A DNA stretch of 64,000 nt from DCFW01 sp963790715 (GTDB lineage Bacteria; Bacteroidota; Bacteroidia; Bacteroidales; Bacteroidaceae). Shown here piece by piece: positions 10,080 through 19,186 of this stretch. The notes below the pieces were generated by a model. It saw only the letters and a program-made list of their open reading frames with translations. It did no database searches and was not told where the DNA came from. Made by a program: the position numbers and the translations under genes. Position 1 is the stretch's first letter. Each line of letters starts with the position of its first letter. The stretch is from positions 930,001 to 994,000 of the forward strand of contig CAWBPN010000018.1 in assembly GCA_963790715.1 (NCBI GenBank), written 5' to 3'.

Positions 10080-11681
10080 ATGAATAAAAGACTTTTTTTG
10101 TATCTTTTTCTATTTATCTGTTTATGCAGCAGCTGCAGTGGAAGCGAAAAGTCTGTTGTTGTCGGCAATGATTCCATTAAAATTACGGCGGATACTACAA
10201 TAAACGTATCCATCAATGGAGAAAAGTGTTATCAGACAATTGACGGATTTGGTGCATCTGACGCATGGACAATAAACTATATAGGAAAATATTGGAATAC
10301 ACCTGCCAAAGAAGGAATTGCAAAATTGCTGTTTTCTCAAAATATTCAATCCGGTATTCCTGATGGTATTGGTCTGTCAATGTGGCGGGTAAACATTGGT
10401 GGCGGCACGGCGGAACAAGGTAATGCGAGTAACATTAGTGATAAGACGCGTAGGGCGGAATGTTTCTTGGATGCCGGTGGTTCTTATGATTGGACAAAAC
10501 AACAAGGGCAACAATATTTTATGCAACAGGCTAAAGGGTATGGCTGTAATAATTTCGTGTTTTTCAGTAATACTCCTCCTGTTTATTATACTGAAAACGG
10601 ACTTGGGTATTCAAACCGTGGGGCTTATAGTAATTTAAAAGATGATTGCTATGGTAAATTTGCCGATTTCCTATCCACGGTAACCAACCATTTTATACAA
10701 GAAGGATATAATGTATCATATATCAGTCCTGTAAATGAACCTCAATGGAATTGGTCAAGCGGTCAAGAAGGTAGTGGATGGCAGAATGCTGAAGTAGCCA
10801 AGTTGGCAAGAGCGTTGGATCAAAGTTTGACAAACAACGGGTTGAATAATGTAAAGATGTTACTTGCCGAAGCCGGTGCCTGGAATTATCTTTATGAAGC
10901 AGATGGTAGTGTTGGTGTAGGACGAAGTGATGTAATAAATGACTTTTTTAATCCGGAATCGAACGATTATATCGGTAACTTATCTCACATGCCCAAACTT
11001 ATTTGCAGCCATAGTTATTGGACGGATTTGAATTGGAATACTTTATATAATGTGCGAAGTAAGGTTTATGCAGCAGCCAAACAATACAACTTAAAAGTTT
11101 ACCAATCGGAATGGTGCATGATGGGAAACGGGTATGAAGATTGCCCCAGTTATACGAATGCATCGTATATGGATATAGCTCTTACAATGTCAAAAGTGAT
11201 ATATCACGACCTTGTTACGGCAAATGCAAGTTCTTGGTCTTTTTGGACAAGTTGCGCACAAGAAGAAGGGCAGAAAAGCCGTTATTATTTAATTCGTATA
11301 ATTCCTTCTGACGGGGATTATGGAGATATATTAAATAGTGGGACATACATGGCAAGTAAAAATCTATGGACTTTAGGCAATTATAGTTTGTTTGTACGTC
11401 CTGGGTATCAGAGGATAGATTTGAAAATTAATAACCAAACAAGCACTTTCTTCGGGTCGGCGTATATCTCTCCCTCGAAAGATAAATTGATAGCGGTATA
11501 TACTAATACGAGCAATAAATCAATAAAAGTTCAAACTGATATTGAAAGTTTGGGTAAAAAGGTTGTTTCTTGCAAACAATATACGACATCGTCTACAAAA
11601 AATTTGGAAGAAGAATCGGATGAACAAAAAGGAATAATTCCCGCAAAGTCAGTTGTTACCTTTGTTTATGATCTTAATTAG
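10080..11681 (+). CDS. GH30 family glycoside hydrolase, lipoprotein
   Basis: I take the ATG at 10080, because it begins directly with a lipoprotein signal (lipobox CSSC). The upstream in-frame ATG at 10023 would add 19 residues across a hairpin. The 533-residue protein has the GH30 (beta/alpha)8 pattern: INGEKCYQTIDGFGASDAW at the start of the barrel, acid/base Glu220 in SPVNEPQW, nucleophile Glu344 in YQSEWCM, and a C-terminal beta domain. GH30 members act on beta-1,6-glucan, beta-xylan, glucosylceramide or related bonds. With GH16 partners, a beta-1,6-branched beta-1,3-glucan is one candidate substrate. Confidence 0.9.
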   Translation: MNKRLFLYLFLFICLCSSCSGSEKSVVVGNDSIKITADTTINVSINGEKCYQTIDGFGASDAWTINYIGKYWNTPAKEGIAKLLFSQNIQSGIPDGIGLSMWRVNIGGGTAEQGNASNISDKTRRAECFLDAGGSYDWTKQQGQQYFMQQAKGYGCNNFVFFSNTPPVYYTENGLGYSNRGAYSNLKDDCYGKFADFLSTVTNHFIQEGYNVSYISPVNEPQWNWSSGQEGSGWQNAEVAKLARALDQSLTNNGLNNVKMLLAEAGAWNYLYEADGSVGVGRSDVINDFFNPESNDYIGNLSHMPKLICSHSYWTDLNWNTLYNVRSKVYAAAKQYNLKVYQSEWCMMGNGYEDCPSYTNASYMDIALTMSKVIYHDLVTANASSWSFWTSCAQEEGQKSRYYLIRIIPSDGDYGDILNSGTYMASKNLWTLGNYSLFVRPGYQRIDLKINNQTSTFFGSAYISPSKDKLIAVYTNTSNKSIKVQTDIESLGKKVVSCKQYTTSSTKNLEEESDEQKGIIPAKSVVTFVYDLN

Positions 11682-11810
11682 TGAGGATGTAAATAATGAT
11701 GAAATGATTGCTTATATGCAAATGCATAAAAAATGCACAATAAAATACTTGATAAAGTTATTTGTTTTGAATAATTTTACTGACGACTTCAAATATAAAA
11801 AGTAATAATT

Positions 11811-13367
11811 ATGAAGAACATAAAAGTAAAATTTGTAGTAGCAATATCTTTATTGTTTTTTTTCGCTATAGTAGCAACATCTCCTTGCAACGGAGAAAAT
11901 AAAGAAAAGAGTTTTATTTATCCTCAAATTCGCTTAGGCGTTTGCAAAATATCCGGAAAGATTATACAACCGGGGGTAAAACCGATAAAGGTGCCGATAA
12001 CGGTTAGAATAGCGCCTTTATATTCAATAACTGGAAAGACAGAAATAAAAGAAATAAAGACTGATTCTGTTGGTCGCTTCACTATTGACTTGAATACGGA
12101 AACTAATCCTTCTATTTGCTTCATATCATCAGGTGTAGATGACAATAATACAGGAGTTTTTGCAGAACTTTCACAAGAAAAATACAATAAGCTTGATCTT
12201 TATTATGGCAAAGATAGTCTTTTAAATAATGTGCAAAATTCTTCTAAAAATCAACTTACTACAAATGACATGATTTACGGAATGAAGGCTATGGACGATT
12301 TATTAGATTATCACCCTGTAGGTATAATACATCTAAACGTTGATCAGCCTCAAGTTGCATTCCCAAAATTCTATGAAAAGATGTTTAAATGGAAAGAACG
12401 ATTATATAAAAATAAAATCATTAGTGATAAAATGAAGAGTTACATTTTTAATGAATGTTTTGCAGAAGAATACGTTGAAGGGATTTTGCATTATAAAATA
12501 GAGGTAAGAAAAAAGTATTTAAATAGCAATCAAACAGATTCTGCTTCAACATTTATGAAGCAAAATCAAAAATATTATTCTATCAAAAGCGATTTGGATC
12601 TAAACGATGCCAAAATGTTATATAGTTATCTGCTTCCTTATTTACAAAAAGCATTGCTTGATGATAGTATTTTAGATATTTCTCCAATAAAAGATACTTC
12701 CATAGCATTATGGCAAAACGAAGTTAAGAAAAAAATATCCGGTTTGGTTGGCTTTAATCAAGGTAAATATTACGACCTGTTAACGGCGTATGCTTACGCT
12801 AATCAGATTGATAATCAAACAGAATGCTTGACGAATAAGCAGATTGATAATATCAAAAGTTTCTTTAAGAATCATAATCCCGGTATTATAAACATTCTTC
12901 TGAGTGATAATAATAGACTAGTATCACAACTTGCAAAAGGTAGCGATTGCCATATTTGTTCCGCACCAAAGGTTGCAGATAATAAACAACTTATTGATGC
13001 AATTGTATCAAGATATAAAGGTAAAACAGTATTGGTGGATTTATGGGAGACATGGTGCGGCCCTTGTATGGCAGGACTTTTACAAATGGAAAACATAAAA
13101 GAGAAGCTTAAAAAAGAAGGAGTCGTTTTTGTTTATATAGCATGTTCATCGTCTCCAAAGAAGACATGGGAAGAAAGAATTAAAAGAATCGGAGGTGAGC
13201 AGTATTATTTATCAGACAAAGAGAAAGATGCAATTATGGATGGTTTCGGTTTTGAGGGCATACCATCTTATGTTATTTATGATAAGGAGGGACATCTGAA
13301 AAACAAATTTACCGGTTTCCCTGGTAATGACAATATGCAAAGTCTCCTTGAAGACGCTTTGAAGTAG
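11811..13367 (+). CDS. TlpA/thioredoxin-like exported protein with large N-terminal extension
   Basis: This 518-residue protein has a membrane-spanning signal (about residues 8-26). Residues 35-120 look like a beta-sandwich regulatory domain, 140-360 are helical and unassigned, and the C-terminal 140 residues are a thioredoxin fold with active-site C416-G-P-C419 in WETWCGPC and a cis-Pro segment EGIPSYVIY. Such fusions are common in Bacteroidota PULs and are thought to act in periplasmic disulfide chemistry, perhaps on cysteine-containing partners such as the calpain-like enzyme (inference). The 129-base gap upstream holds no clear promoter. Confidence 0.85.
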   Translation: MKNIKVKFVVAISLLFFFAIVATSPCNGENKEKSFIYPQIRLGVCKISGKIIQPGVKPIKVPITVRIAPLYSITGKTEIKEIKTDSVGRFTIDLNTETNPSICFISSGVDDNNTGVFAELSQEKYNKLDLYYGKDSLLNNVQNSSKNQLTTNDMIYGMKAMDDLLDYHPVGIIHLNVDQPQVAFPKFYEKMFKWKERLYKNKIISDKMKSYIFNECFAEEYVEGILHYKIEVRKKYLNSNQTDSASTFMKQNQKYYSIKSDLDLNDAKMLYSYLLPYLQKALLDDSILDISPIKDTSIALWQNEVKKKISGLVGFNQGKYYDLLTAYAYANQIDNQTECLTNKQIDNIKSFFKNHNPGIINILLSDNNRLVSQLAKGSDCHICSAPKVADNKQLIDAIVSRYKGKTVLVDLWETWCGPCMAGLLQMENIKEKLKKEGVVFVYIACSSSPKKTWEERIKRIGGEQYYLSDKEKDAIMDGFGFEGIPSYVIYDKEGHLKNKFTGFPGNDNMQSLLEDALK

Positions 13368-13388
13368 TAATAACTATATAGTTGATTT

Positions 13389-14303
13389 ATGAAGAGAATA
13401 TTCTTATTAGTTATGTTTTGTGCTACATGCACCTATTGTACATCATCAAGTATAAATCCTCTGAAAAGAGATCCGGCAACATTGCCTGACAAGACTTCGG
13501 CAAAGAAAGTTGTTGATGGCATGCAATTGGTATGGAGTGATGAATTTAATAGAGACGGACCGATTGATAGTAAATATTGGAACTTTGAAAATGGCTTTGT
13601 TCGTAATGATGAATTGCAATGGTACCAATCTGAGAATGCCGTTTGTGAAGGTGGTGCTTTGGTTATTACCGGCAAGAAAGAACAGGTGAAAAATCCAAAT
13701 TATGTGTCGGAAAGCGACAATTGGAAAACGAATAGGGAGTACGCCCAATACACATCTTCTTCTATTACTACTTATGGGAAGTTCTCTTTTAAGTACGGCC
13801 GTATTTTGGTTCGCGCCAAGATACCAGCTGCTTCTGGCTCTTGGCCTGCTATTTGGACTTTGGGCAACAATTATGAATGGCCTTCGTGCGGCGAGGTTGA
13901 TTTAATGGAGTTTTATCCTGTCAACGGTGCTTCGTCCATTCATGCAAATACTTGCTGGGGTTCTGATACACAATACAACGGCCATTGGAATTCTGTTGCA
14001 AAACCGTTGTCGTTATTTAAGGCTAAAGACCCGAATTGGACTTCAAAATATCATATATGGAGAATGGATTGGGACAAAAATGTTATACGGATATATATTG
14101 ACGATGAGTTGATAAACGAGACATATCAAGCTAATACCCGCAACGGATCATCCGGCGGTGACGGGGCTTATCAATATCCTTTCCGCCAAGCTCAATATAT
14201 ATTGTTGAATCTTGCTATCGGCTCAAATGGGGGAACTCCGGATGATTCTGCTTTTCCGTTGAAATATTATGTTGATTATGTACGCGTGTATCAGAAGAAA
14301 TGA
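13389..14303 (+). CDS. GH16 family glycoside hydrolase, lipoprotein (copy 2)
   Basis: This 304-residue paralogue of the GH16 at 5224 is near-identical over long stretches from DPATLPD onward, with catalytic E169-D171-E174 in GEVDLME and the same C-terminal YYVDYVRVYQKK. The signal region is different and shorter, with possible lipidation at CTYC, so the duplication covers the mature domain while the export signals diverged. It starts 21 bases after the thioredoxin-like gene and ends 51 bases before GH2, inside the operon. The loop LMEFYPVNGAS replaces LLESYPSGGSP next to the active site, so the two copies may differ in chain-length or branch preference. Confidence 0.93.
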   Translation: MKRIFLLVMFCATCTYCTSSSINPLKRDPATLPDKTSAKKVVDGMQLVWSDEFNRDGPIDSKYWNFENGFVRNDELQWYQSENAVCEGGALVITGKKEQVKNPNYVSESDNWKTNREYAQYTSSSITTYGKFSFKYGRILVRAKIPAASGSWPAIWTLGNNYEWPSCGEVDLMEFYPVNGASSIHANTCWGSDTQYNGHWNSVAKPLSLFKAKDPNWTSKYHIWRMDWDKNVIRIYIDDELINETYQANTRNGSSGGDGAYQYPFRQAQYILLNLAIGSNGGTPDDSAFPLKYYVDYVRVYQKK

Positions 14304-14354
14304 ATATCTTTGAATAAGAATAGAAATATTAAAAACAGAATATCAAATAGTAAT

Positions 14355-16766
14355 ATGAAGAAAAGATTTGCTTATTTAATTCCTTTATTTTTCTTTTTAG
14401 GAATACTTTCTGTAAATGCCCAACGCAAGGAGACTTGCATTAAGTTCGGTTGGAAATTTACTAAAGGAGATATCGAAGGAGCCTCGTCGGTGGGTTTCGG
14501 CGATAAGAGTTGGCAAACGGTTTCAGTGCCTCATGATTGGGCAATTTACGGACCGTTTGATAAAAAGTATACAGGCGGTAACGGTGGTTTGCCTTATATA
14601 GGTGTTGGTTGGTATCGTCACAGTTTGGACGTGTCTGATGTAAATCTTGACAACCAGACTGTTTCATTGCTTTTTGACGGAGCGATGAGTGAGGCTAAAG
14701 TCTATGTAAACGGACAACAAGTAATGTATTGGCCGTACGGGTACAATTCGTTTTATGTCGATATAACGAAGTATTTGCATAAAAGTGGCAATGAATTGGC
14801 GGTGAGGTTGGAGAATAAACCTGAATCCTCAAGATGGTATCCGGGAGCCGGATTATACAGGAATGTACATTTGATTGTTGCCGACAAGATACATGTTCCG
14901 GTGTGGGGTACTTATGTAACCACACCTTTTGTAACGGCCGAATCGGCAACGGTTTCACTAAAGACTGATATAGAGAATTCGGATGGGAAAGAGGCAATAA
15001 AGATTAAGACAAAGATTGTTTCTCCAGATGGAGATGTTGTAGCAGAGAAAGAAAATGCATCTACACTGGAACATCAATCCGGTTTAATGCAACACTTCAC
15101 AGTGAATAATCCAAAGTTGTGGTGCCCTGAACATCCGTATTTGTATAAGGCTGTTTCTCAAATCTATGTAAAAGATTCGTTGGTTGACGAATATACTACG
15201 CGCTTCGGAATAAGAAAATTAGAGTATATACCGGATAAAGGCTTTTTCCTAAACGGTAAAATGTATAAAATAAACGGCGTGTGCATGCACCATGATTTGG
15301 GAGCTTTGGGAGCAGCAATAAATAAAGAAGCTTTGCGTCACAGATTGCTGATGTTGAAGGATATGGGTTGCAATGCCATGCGTACTTCGCACAATATGCC
15401 GGCTCCGGAATTGGTGGAAGCATGTGATGAAGAAGGCATAATGTTGATGGTTGAGGCTTTTGACGAATGGGACGTAGCTAAGTGCAACAACGGATATCAT
15501 CGTTTCTTTAAAGACTGGTCTGAAAAGGATGTAACGAATATGGTACGCCATTATCGTAATGATCCAAGTGTAATACTGTGGAGTACCGGTAATGAGATCC
15601 CGACACAGTGGGAGAAAGACGGTTACAAAGTGGCAGAATACTTGCAGAATATTTGTCATCGTGAAGATCCTACACGTCCTGTCACTTGTGGTATGAATGG
15701 AGTTCCATTGGTAATAACTAATGGCTTTGGTGCCGTATCTGATATTCCTGGCTTTAATTATCATGACGAATATTATAAGGAAGGTTATGATAAGTTGCCT
15801 CAAGGTTTGATATTGGGTTCTGAAACGGCTTCTACAGTAAGTTCACGCGGTGTATATGAATTTCCGGTAAAGAATGGCTTTGGATTAAAACATGATGATC
15901 GCCAATCGTCGGGATATGATTTGGAGTATTGTCCATGGTCTAACCTACCGGATTATGATTTTGCTTTGGAAGACGATAATGCATGGGATATCGGTCAGTT
16001 TGTCTGGACAGGTTTTGATTATTTGGGAGAGCCCACACCTTACGATGATAACGTCAATGGTTGGCCTAACCATAGTTCCGTATTCGGGATAATTGATTTG
16101 GCAGAGTTGCCAAAAGATAGATATTATCTGTATCGCAGTGAGTGGAATAAGGATTCTCATACTTTGCATGTACTTCCACACTGGACATGGCCGGGACGTG
16201 AAGGCAAAGTTACACCGGTATATGTATATACGGATTATCCGTCGGCAAAACTGTTTATTAACGGAAAGAGCCAAGGCATTCGTTTCAAGAACGACTCAAC
16301 TGTTCTTAACAGATATAGGTTAATGTGGAATGAAGCAGTTTATGAACCGGGTAATATAAAAGTTGTTGCATATGATAAAGATAAGCAGGCTGTTGATTCA
16401 GTAACAGTGTATACGGCCGGTAAACCCGATCATTTGGTACTGTCGGTTGATAAGAAAGAACTGAAAGCCAGCGGCGAAGATTTGGTATATGTAAAGGTTT
16501 CAGTGGTAGATAAGAATGGCAATCTTTGTCCGTTTGATAACAGGTTGATAAGTTTTGATGTTAAAGGTGCAGGATTCTTCCGTGCAGTAGCCAATGGTGA
16601 TCCTGCATGTCTTGAATCATTCCAGAAACCTGAGATGCATGCTTTTGCAGGAATGCTTACAGCAATTGTTCAGTCAAAGAATAAAGCAGGTGAAGTCATC
16701 TTTAAAGCTAATGCCAAAGGTGTTAAAGGTGCTACTTTGAAGATTTCCAATACTTCTGCTGAGTAA
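14355..16766 (+). CDS. GH2 family glycoside hydrolase (beta-galactosidase-like)
   Basis: I chose the ATG at 14355, which opens a signal peptide (ILSVNAQRK). The longer frame would need a TTG at 14310. The 803-residue protein has GH2 domains in order: sugar-binding jelly roll (about 25-180), immunoglobulin-like domain, TIM barrel with acid/base Glu414 in STGNEIPT and nucleophile Glu490 in GSETAS, then a DUF4982-like and a Big-like C-terminal domain (KLFINGKSQG, LSVDKKELKASG). It would trim terminal beta-galactose or a similar beta-linked sugar in the periplasm. It is the last gene of the PUL and is followed by a terminator. Confidence 0.92.
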   Translation: MKKRFAYLIPLFFFLGILSVNAQRKETCIKFGWKFTKGDIEGASSVGFGDKSWQTVSVPHDWAIYGPFDKKYTGGNGGLPYIGVGWYRHSLDVSDVNLDNQTVSLLFDGAMSEAKVYVNGQQVMYWPYGYNSFYVDITKYLHKSGNELAVRLENKPESSRWYPGAGLYRNVHLIVADKIHVPVWGTYVTTPFVTAESATVSLKTDIENSDGKEAIKIKTKIVSPDGDVVAEKENASTLEHQSGLMQHFTVNNPKLWCPEHPYLYKAVSQIYVKDSLVDEYTTRFGIRKLEYIPDKGFFLNGKMYKINGVCMHHDLGALGAAINKEALRHRLLMLKDMGCNAMRTSHNMPAPELVEACDEEGIMLMVEAFDEWDVAKCNNGYHRFFKDWSEKDVTNMVRHYRNDPSVILWSTGNEIPTQWEKDGYKVAEYLQNICHREDPTRPVTCGMNGVPLVITNGFGAVSDIPGFNYHDEYYKEGYDKLPQGLILGSETASTVSSRGVYEFPVKNGFGLKHDDRQSSGYDLEYCPWSNLPDYDFALEDDNAWDIGQFVWTGFDYLGEPTPYDDNVNGWPNHSSVFGIIDLAELPKDRYYLYRSEWNKDSHTLHVLPHWTWPGREGKVTPVYVYTDYPSAKLFINGKSQGIRFKNDSTVLNRYRLMWNEAVYEPGNIKVVAYDKDKQAVDSVTVYTAGKPDHLVLSVDKKELKASGEDLVYVKVSVVDKNGNLCPFDNRLISFDVKGAGFFRAVANGDPACLESFQKPEMHAFAGMLTAIVQSKNKAGEVIFKANAKGVKGATLKISNTSAE

Positions 16767-16795
16767 TATGTAGCAGAGTAGTAATATAATAATAT

Positions 16796-16836
16796 AAAGG
16801 TTGTGTATATCTCTCAATGATTGCACAACCTTTTTT
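16796..16836 (+). terminator. Intrinsic terminator at end of the first PUL
   Basis: A 10-bp perfect stem (16796-16805 with 16824-16833) ends in a run of six T after the two C residues. It lies 29 bases after the GH2 stop codon. Confidence 0.85.
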
Positions 16837-16838
16837 AT

Positions 16839-16948
16839 TCTGAAAAGAGATACCGTTTGTAACACTCTGGGAAAGCATCGCAAACACTCTGGGGGACTGG
16901 CCGTAACGCTCTGGGAAAAGCATCGTTTCCCAGAGCGTTACGAACGGT
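16839..16948. repeat. Short array of 22-bp units with a 17-bp perfect inverted repeat
   Basis: Cut into 22-mers from 16839, successive units share AAC(A/G)CTCTGGG near their start (16861, 16883, 16905). The fourth unit (16927) is the reverse complement of the third. This gives a perfect 17-bp hairpin, with arms 16902-16918 and 16926-16942 and a 7-nt loop. No open frame or T-tract accompanies it. The 22-bp period and the orientation switch are the same as in the array at 47903-48166. Confidence 0.8.
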
Positions 16949-17028
16949 AAGCCAGTATGTTTAATGTAATGTATTACAAAAAAGGGAATGCCAATATGCT
17001 GATTTCAGTATACTGGCATTCTTACGTG

Positions 17029-17102
17029 TGGGCCATCTAGGGCTTGAACCTAGGACCTCCAGATTATGAGTCTGTTGCTCTAACCAACTGAGCTAAAAGC
17101 CC
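17029..17102 (-). tRNA. tRNA with anticodon CAT (elongator Met or Ile2)
   Basis: The reverse complement folds as a 74-nt cloverleaf. It has an acceptor beginning GGGCTTT, D arm GCTC/GAGC, anticodon loop CTCATAA, T arm CTAGG-TTCAAGC-CCTAG and discriminator A. The anticodon stem lacks the three G-C pairs of the initiator, so it is elongator tRNA-Met or lysidine-modified tRNA-Ile2. The acceptor has one U-U mismatch at pair 6-67, and CCA is not encoded. The gene reads toward the preceding repeat array. Confidence 0.93.
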
Positions 17103-17211
17103 TGCTTATTTGAAGCGAGTGCAAAAGTAAGGAGTTATTTTCATTTCTCCAAATTATTTGTGAAAAAATCATTCTCCTTTTGTGCCCTTACACGATGATA
17201 TTCAAAAGAAA

Positions 17212-17625
17212 TTATAATTCTATGAACTTCTTTATTTCTTCTTGCTTTCTCATTCGAGGCAATGAATATGTCGAATCATTCTCATTTATATAATTATAAA
17301 GGTATGATGCTTTCTCCCATAACTTCCTTTTGGTTGCAATGGAAGAACTGCTTATTAGCGACCCTTCGCTATATAGCAGGTCGGCTAACATCTCTACTCG
17401 CGGTAAGCGATGCTGTTCCGGATAATTTTCGTTGATATATTTAACCATGTCTTCTACCGGCATATCCTTGAAATAATCACCTTTTTGGTCGAAGTAACGT
17501 TTGTAAAAGCTATTGAACTGTACCTCTATATCGGGGTCGTCTTTACCTTTCATCCTTGAGATAAGTATTCCCAAAGCCTGAATGAATTCGCGTATCAAAC
17601 GCAAAATGAAATCTTCTTGAAGCAT
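17212..17625 (-). CDS. Conserved hypothetical protein linked to the acyl-CoA carboxylase operon
   Basis: The 137-residue protein is helical and charged, with no signal peptide or membrane segment, so it should be cytoplasmic. The first 25 residues form an amphipathic helix (FILRLIREFIQALGILISRM), and the rest has TPR-like helices (EMLADLLYSEGSL, KASYLYNYINEN). It starts 3 bases downstream of the carboxyltransferase stop codon, so it is co-translated with the carboxylase subunits. I do not recognise its function; an accessory role for the carboxylase is only inferred from position. Confidence 0.8.
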   Translation of the reverse strand: MLQEDFILRLIREFIQALGILISRMKGKDDPDIEVQFNSFYKRYFDQKGDYFKDMPVEDMVKYINENYPEQHRLPRVEMLADLLYSEGSLISSSSIATKRKLWEKASYLYNYINENDSTYSLPRMRKQEEIKKFIEL

Positions 17626-17628
17626 AAT

Positions 17629-19161
17629 TTATAAAGGCATGTTCCCATGTTTCTTCGGAGGGTTGGTTTTCATTTTGTTATGTGCCATTTCCAATGCACG
17701 TATTAGTTTATATCGCGTGTTGCGCGGTAAGATTATTTCGTCAATGTATCCTAATTCGGCAGCTTGATATGGGTTGGAAAAGTTCTTTTTATATTCTTCA
17801 ACGGCAGCCTTCTTGGTGGCTTCGTCCGATTTGTGATAAAGAATATTTACTGCTCCTTCGGCTCCCATAACTCCGATTTCTGCTGTTGGATATGCTAGAT
17901 TGACGTCAGCACCTGTTTGTTTGCTGCTCATTACTATGTATGCGCCACCGTAAGCCTTACGTGTAATCAACGTTACTTTTGGCACTGTGGCTTCGGCAAA
18001 GGCGTAAACTATTTTGGCTCCGTGACGAATGATGCCACCATGTTCCTGCACTTTTCCACAAAGGAATCCCGGTACATCTTCAAATGTTACCAAAGGTATG
18101 TTGAAACAATCGCAGAAACGAATGAAACGGGCTGCCTTGTCGCTTGCGTCAATGTCGAGAACGCCGGCCAAATAGTTTGGTTGATTGGCTACTATTCCTA
18201 CTGAACGACCTGCCAGACGTGCAAAACCTATAACTATGTTTTGTGCGAAATATGGCATTACTTCAAAGAAGTAGTGGTTGTCGACCACCGGTTCGATAAT
18301 ATCTTTTATGTCGTATGGCAAGTTCGGGTCTTCGGGGATGACATCGTCCAATGCTTCCGTTTCGCGATGAATATCATCTTTGGTTGGTTTTAGGATAATA
18401 TCGTCCATATTGTTTTGAGGCAAAAATGAAAGCAATTCGCGTATTCCCATTAATACTTCTTCTTCGGTATTACCTAAGAAATGAGCCACACCGCTTTGAG
18501 AAGCATGAGCCATCGCGCCGCCGAGTTCTTCTTTGGTTACCTCTTCGTTGGTTACTGTTTTTACAACATCGGGACCTGTAACGAACATGTGGCTTTTCTC
18601 TTTTACCATAAAGATAAAGTCGGTAAGTGCAGGCGAATAGCAAGCACCACCGGCGCATGGTCCGAGTATGGCAGATATTTGAGGAATTACTCCTGATGCC
18701 ATTGTATTTTCATAAAAGATGGAAGCATAGCCGGTAAGGCTTTCCACTCCTTCTTGTATGCGGGCGCCACCAGAATCATTCAATGCAATGATAGGTGCAC
18801 CGTTCTTTAATGCCAACTTTTGTACCTTCACGATTTTTTGTGCATTGCTGGCACTTAATGTTCCTCCTAAAATAGTAAAGTCGTATGCATAAACAAATAC
18901 CAAACGCCCAGATATTTTTCCGTATCCGCTGACAACTCCGTCACCGGCGAATTTTTTTTTCTCCATTCCGAAATAAGTGCAATGATGAGTGACAAATTTG
19001 TCGAATTCAACAAACGTGTCTTTATCAAGAAGCATTGCAATACGTTCGCGGGCTGTCATTTTACCTTGCGCATGTTGAGTTTCGATACGGGCAGCACCGC
19101 CTCCTTGTGCAGCGTTATGGTCTCTTTCCAAAAAATCTTTATATCTATCTTCTTTCTCCAT
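17629..19161 (-). CDS. Acyl-CoA carboxylase carboxyltransferase subunit (propionyl-/methylmalonyl-CoA type)
   Basis: At 510 residues it has the usual length for the PccB/MmdA family. It carries the two crotonase-like halves: acyl-CoA and oxyanion segments GGARIQEG and GPCAGGACYSPA in the N half, and GIVANQP and RKAYGGAYIVMSSK in the C half. It transfers CO2 between carboxybiotin and propionyl-CoA (or removes it from methylmalonyl-CoA). In Bacteroidota this serves the succinate-propionate route. The biotin carrier (19187) and biotin carboxylase (19705) lie directly upstream on the same strand, giving a complete three-subunit enzyme. Confidence 0.95.
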   Translation of the reverse strand: MEKEDRYKDFLERDHNAAQGGGAARIETQHAQGKMTARERIAMLLDKDTFVEFDKFVTHHCTYFGMEKKKFAGDGVVSGYGKISGRLVFVYAYDFTILGGTLSASNAQKIVKVQKLALKNGAPIIALNDSGGARIQEGVESLTGYASIFYENTMASGVIPQISAILGPCAGGACYSPALTDFIFMVKEKSHMFVTGPDVVKTVTNEEVTKEELGGAMAHASQSGVAHFLGNTEEEVLMGIRELLSFLPQNNMDDIILKPTKDDIHRETEALDDVIPEDPNLPYDIKDIIEPVVDNHYFFEVMPYFAQNIVIGFARLAGRSVGIVANQPNYLAGVLDIDASDKAARFIRFCDCFNIPLVTFEDVPGFLCGKVQEHGGIIRHGAKIVYAFAEATVPKVTLITRKAYGGAYIVMSSKQTGADVNLAYPTAEIGVMGAEGAVNILYHKSDEATKKAAVEEYKKNFSNPYQAAELGYIDEIILPRNTRYKLIRALEMAHNKMKTNPPKKHGNMPL

Positions 19162-19186
19162 AATGGTCTTTATTTATTGTTCTTCT

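Noticed and set aside
14310..14354. Upstream start for the GH2 gene
   Set aside because: It depends on TTG and adds a polar stretch before an otherwise normal signal peptide starting at the ATG at 14355.
15249..15803. 184-codon antisense frame inside GH2
   Set aside because: Its composition (many Ile, His, Tyr) is that of a shadow of the real gene, and there is no promoter, signal or family motif.
16902..16942. The 17-bp hairpin as terminator of the GH2 operon
   Set aside because: A proper terminator with a T run already lies at 16796-16836, and this hairpin has no T tract and is part of a repeat array.
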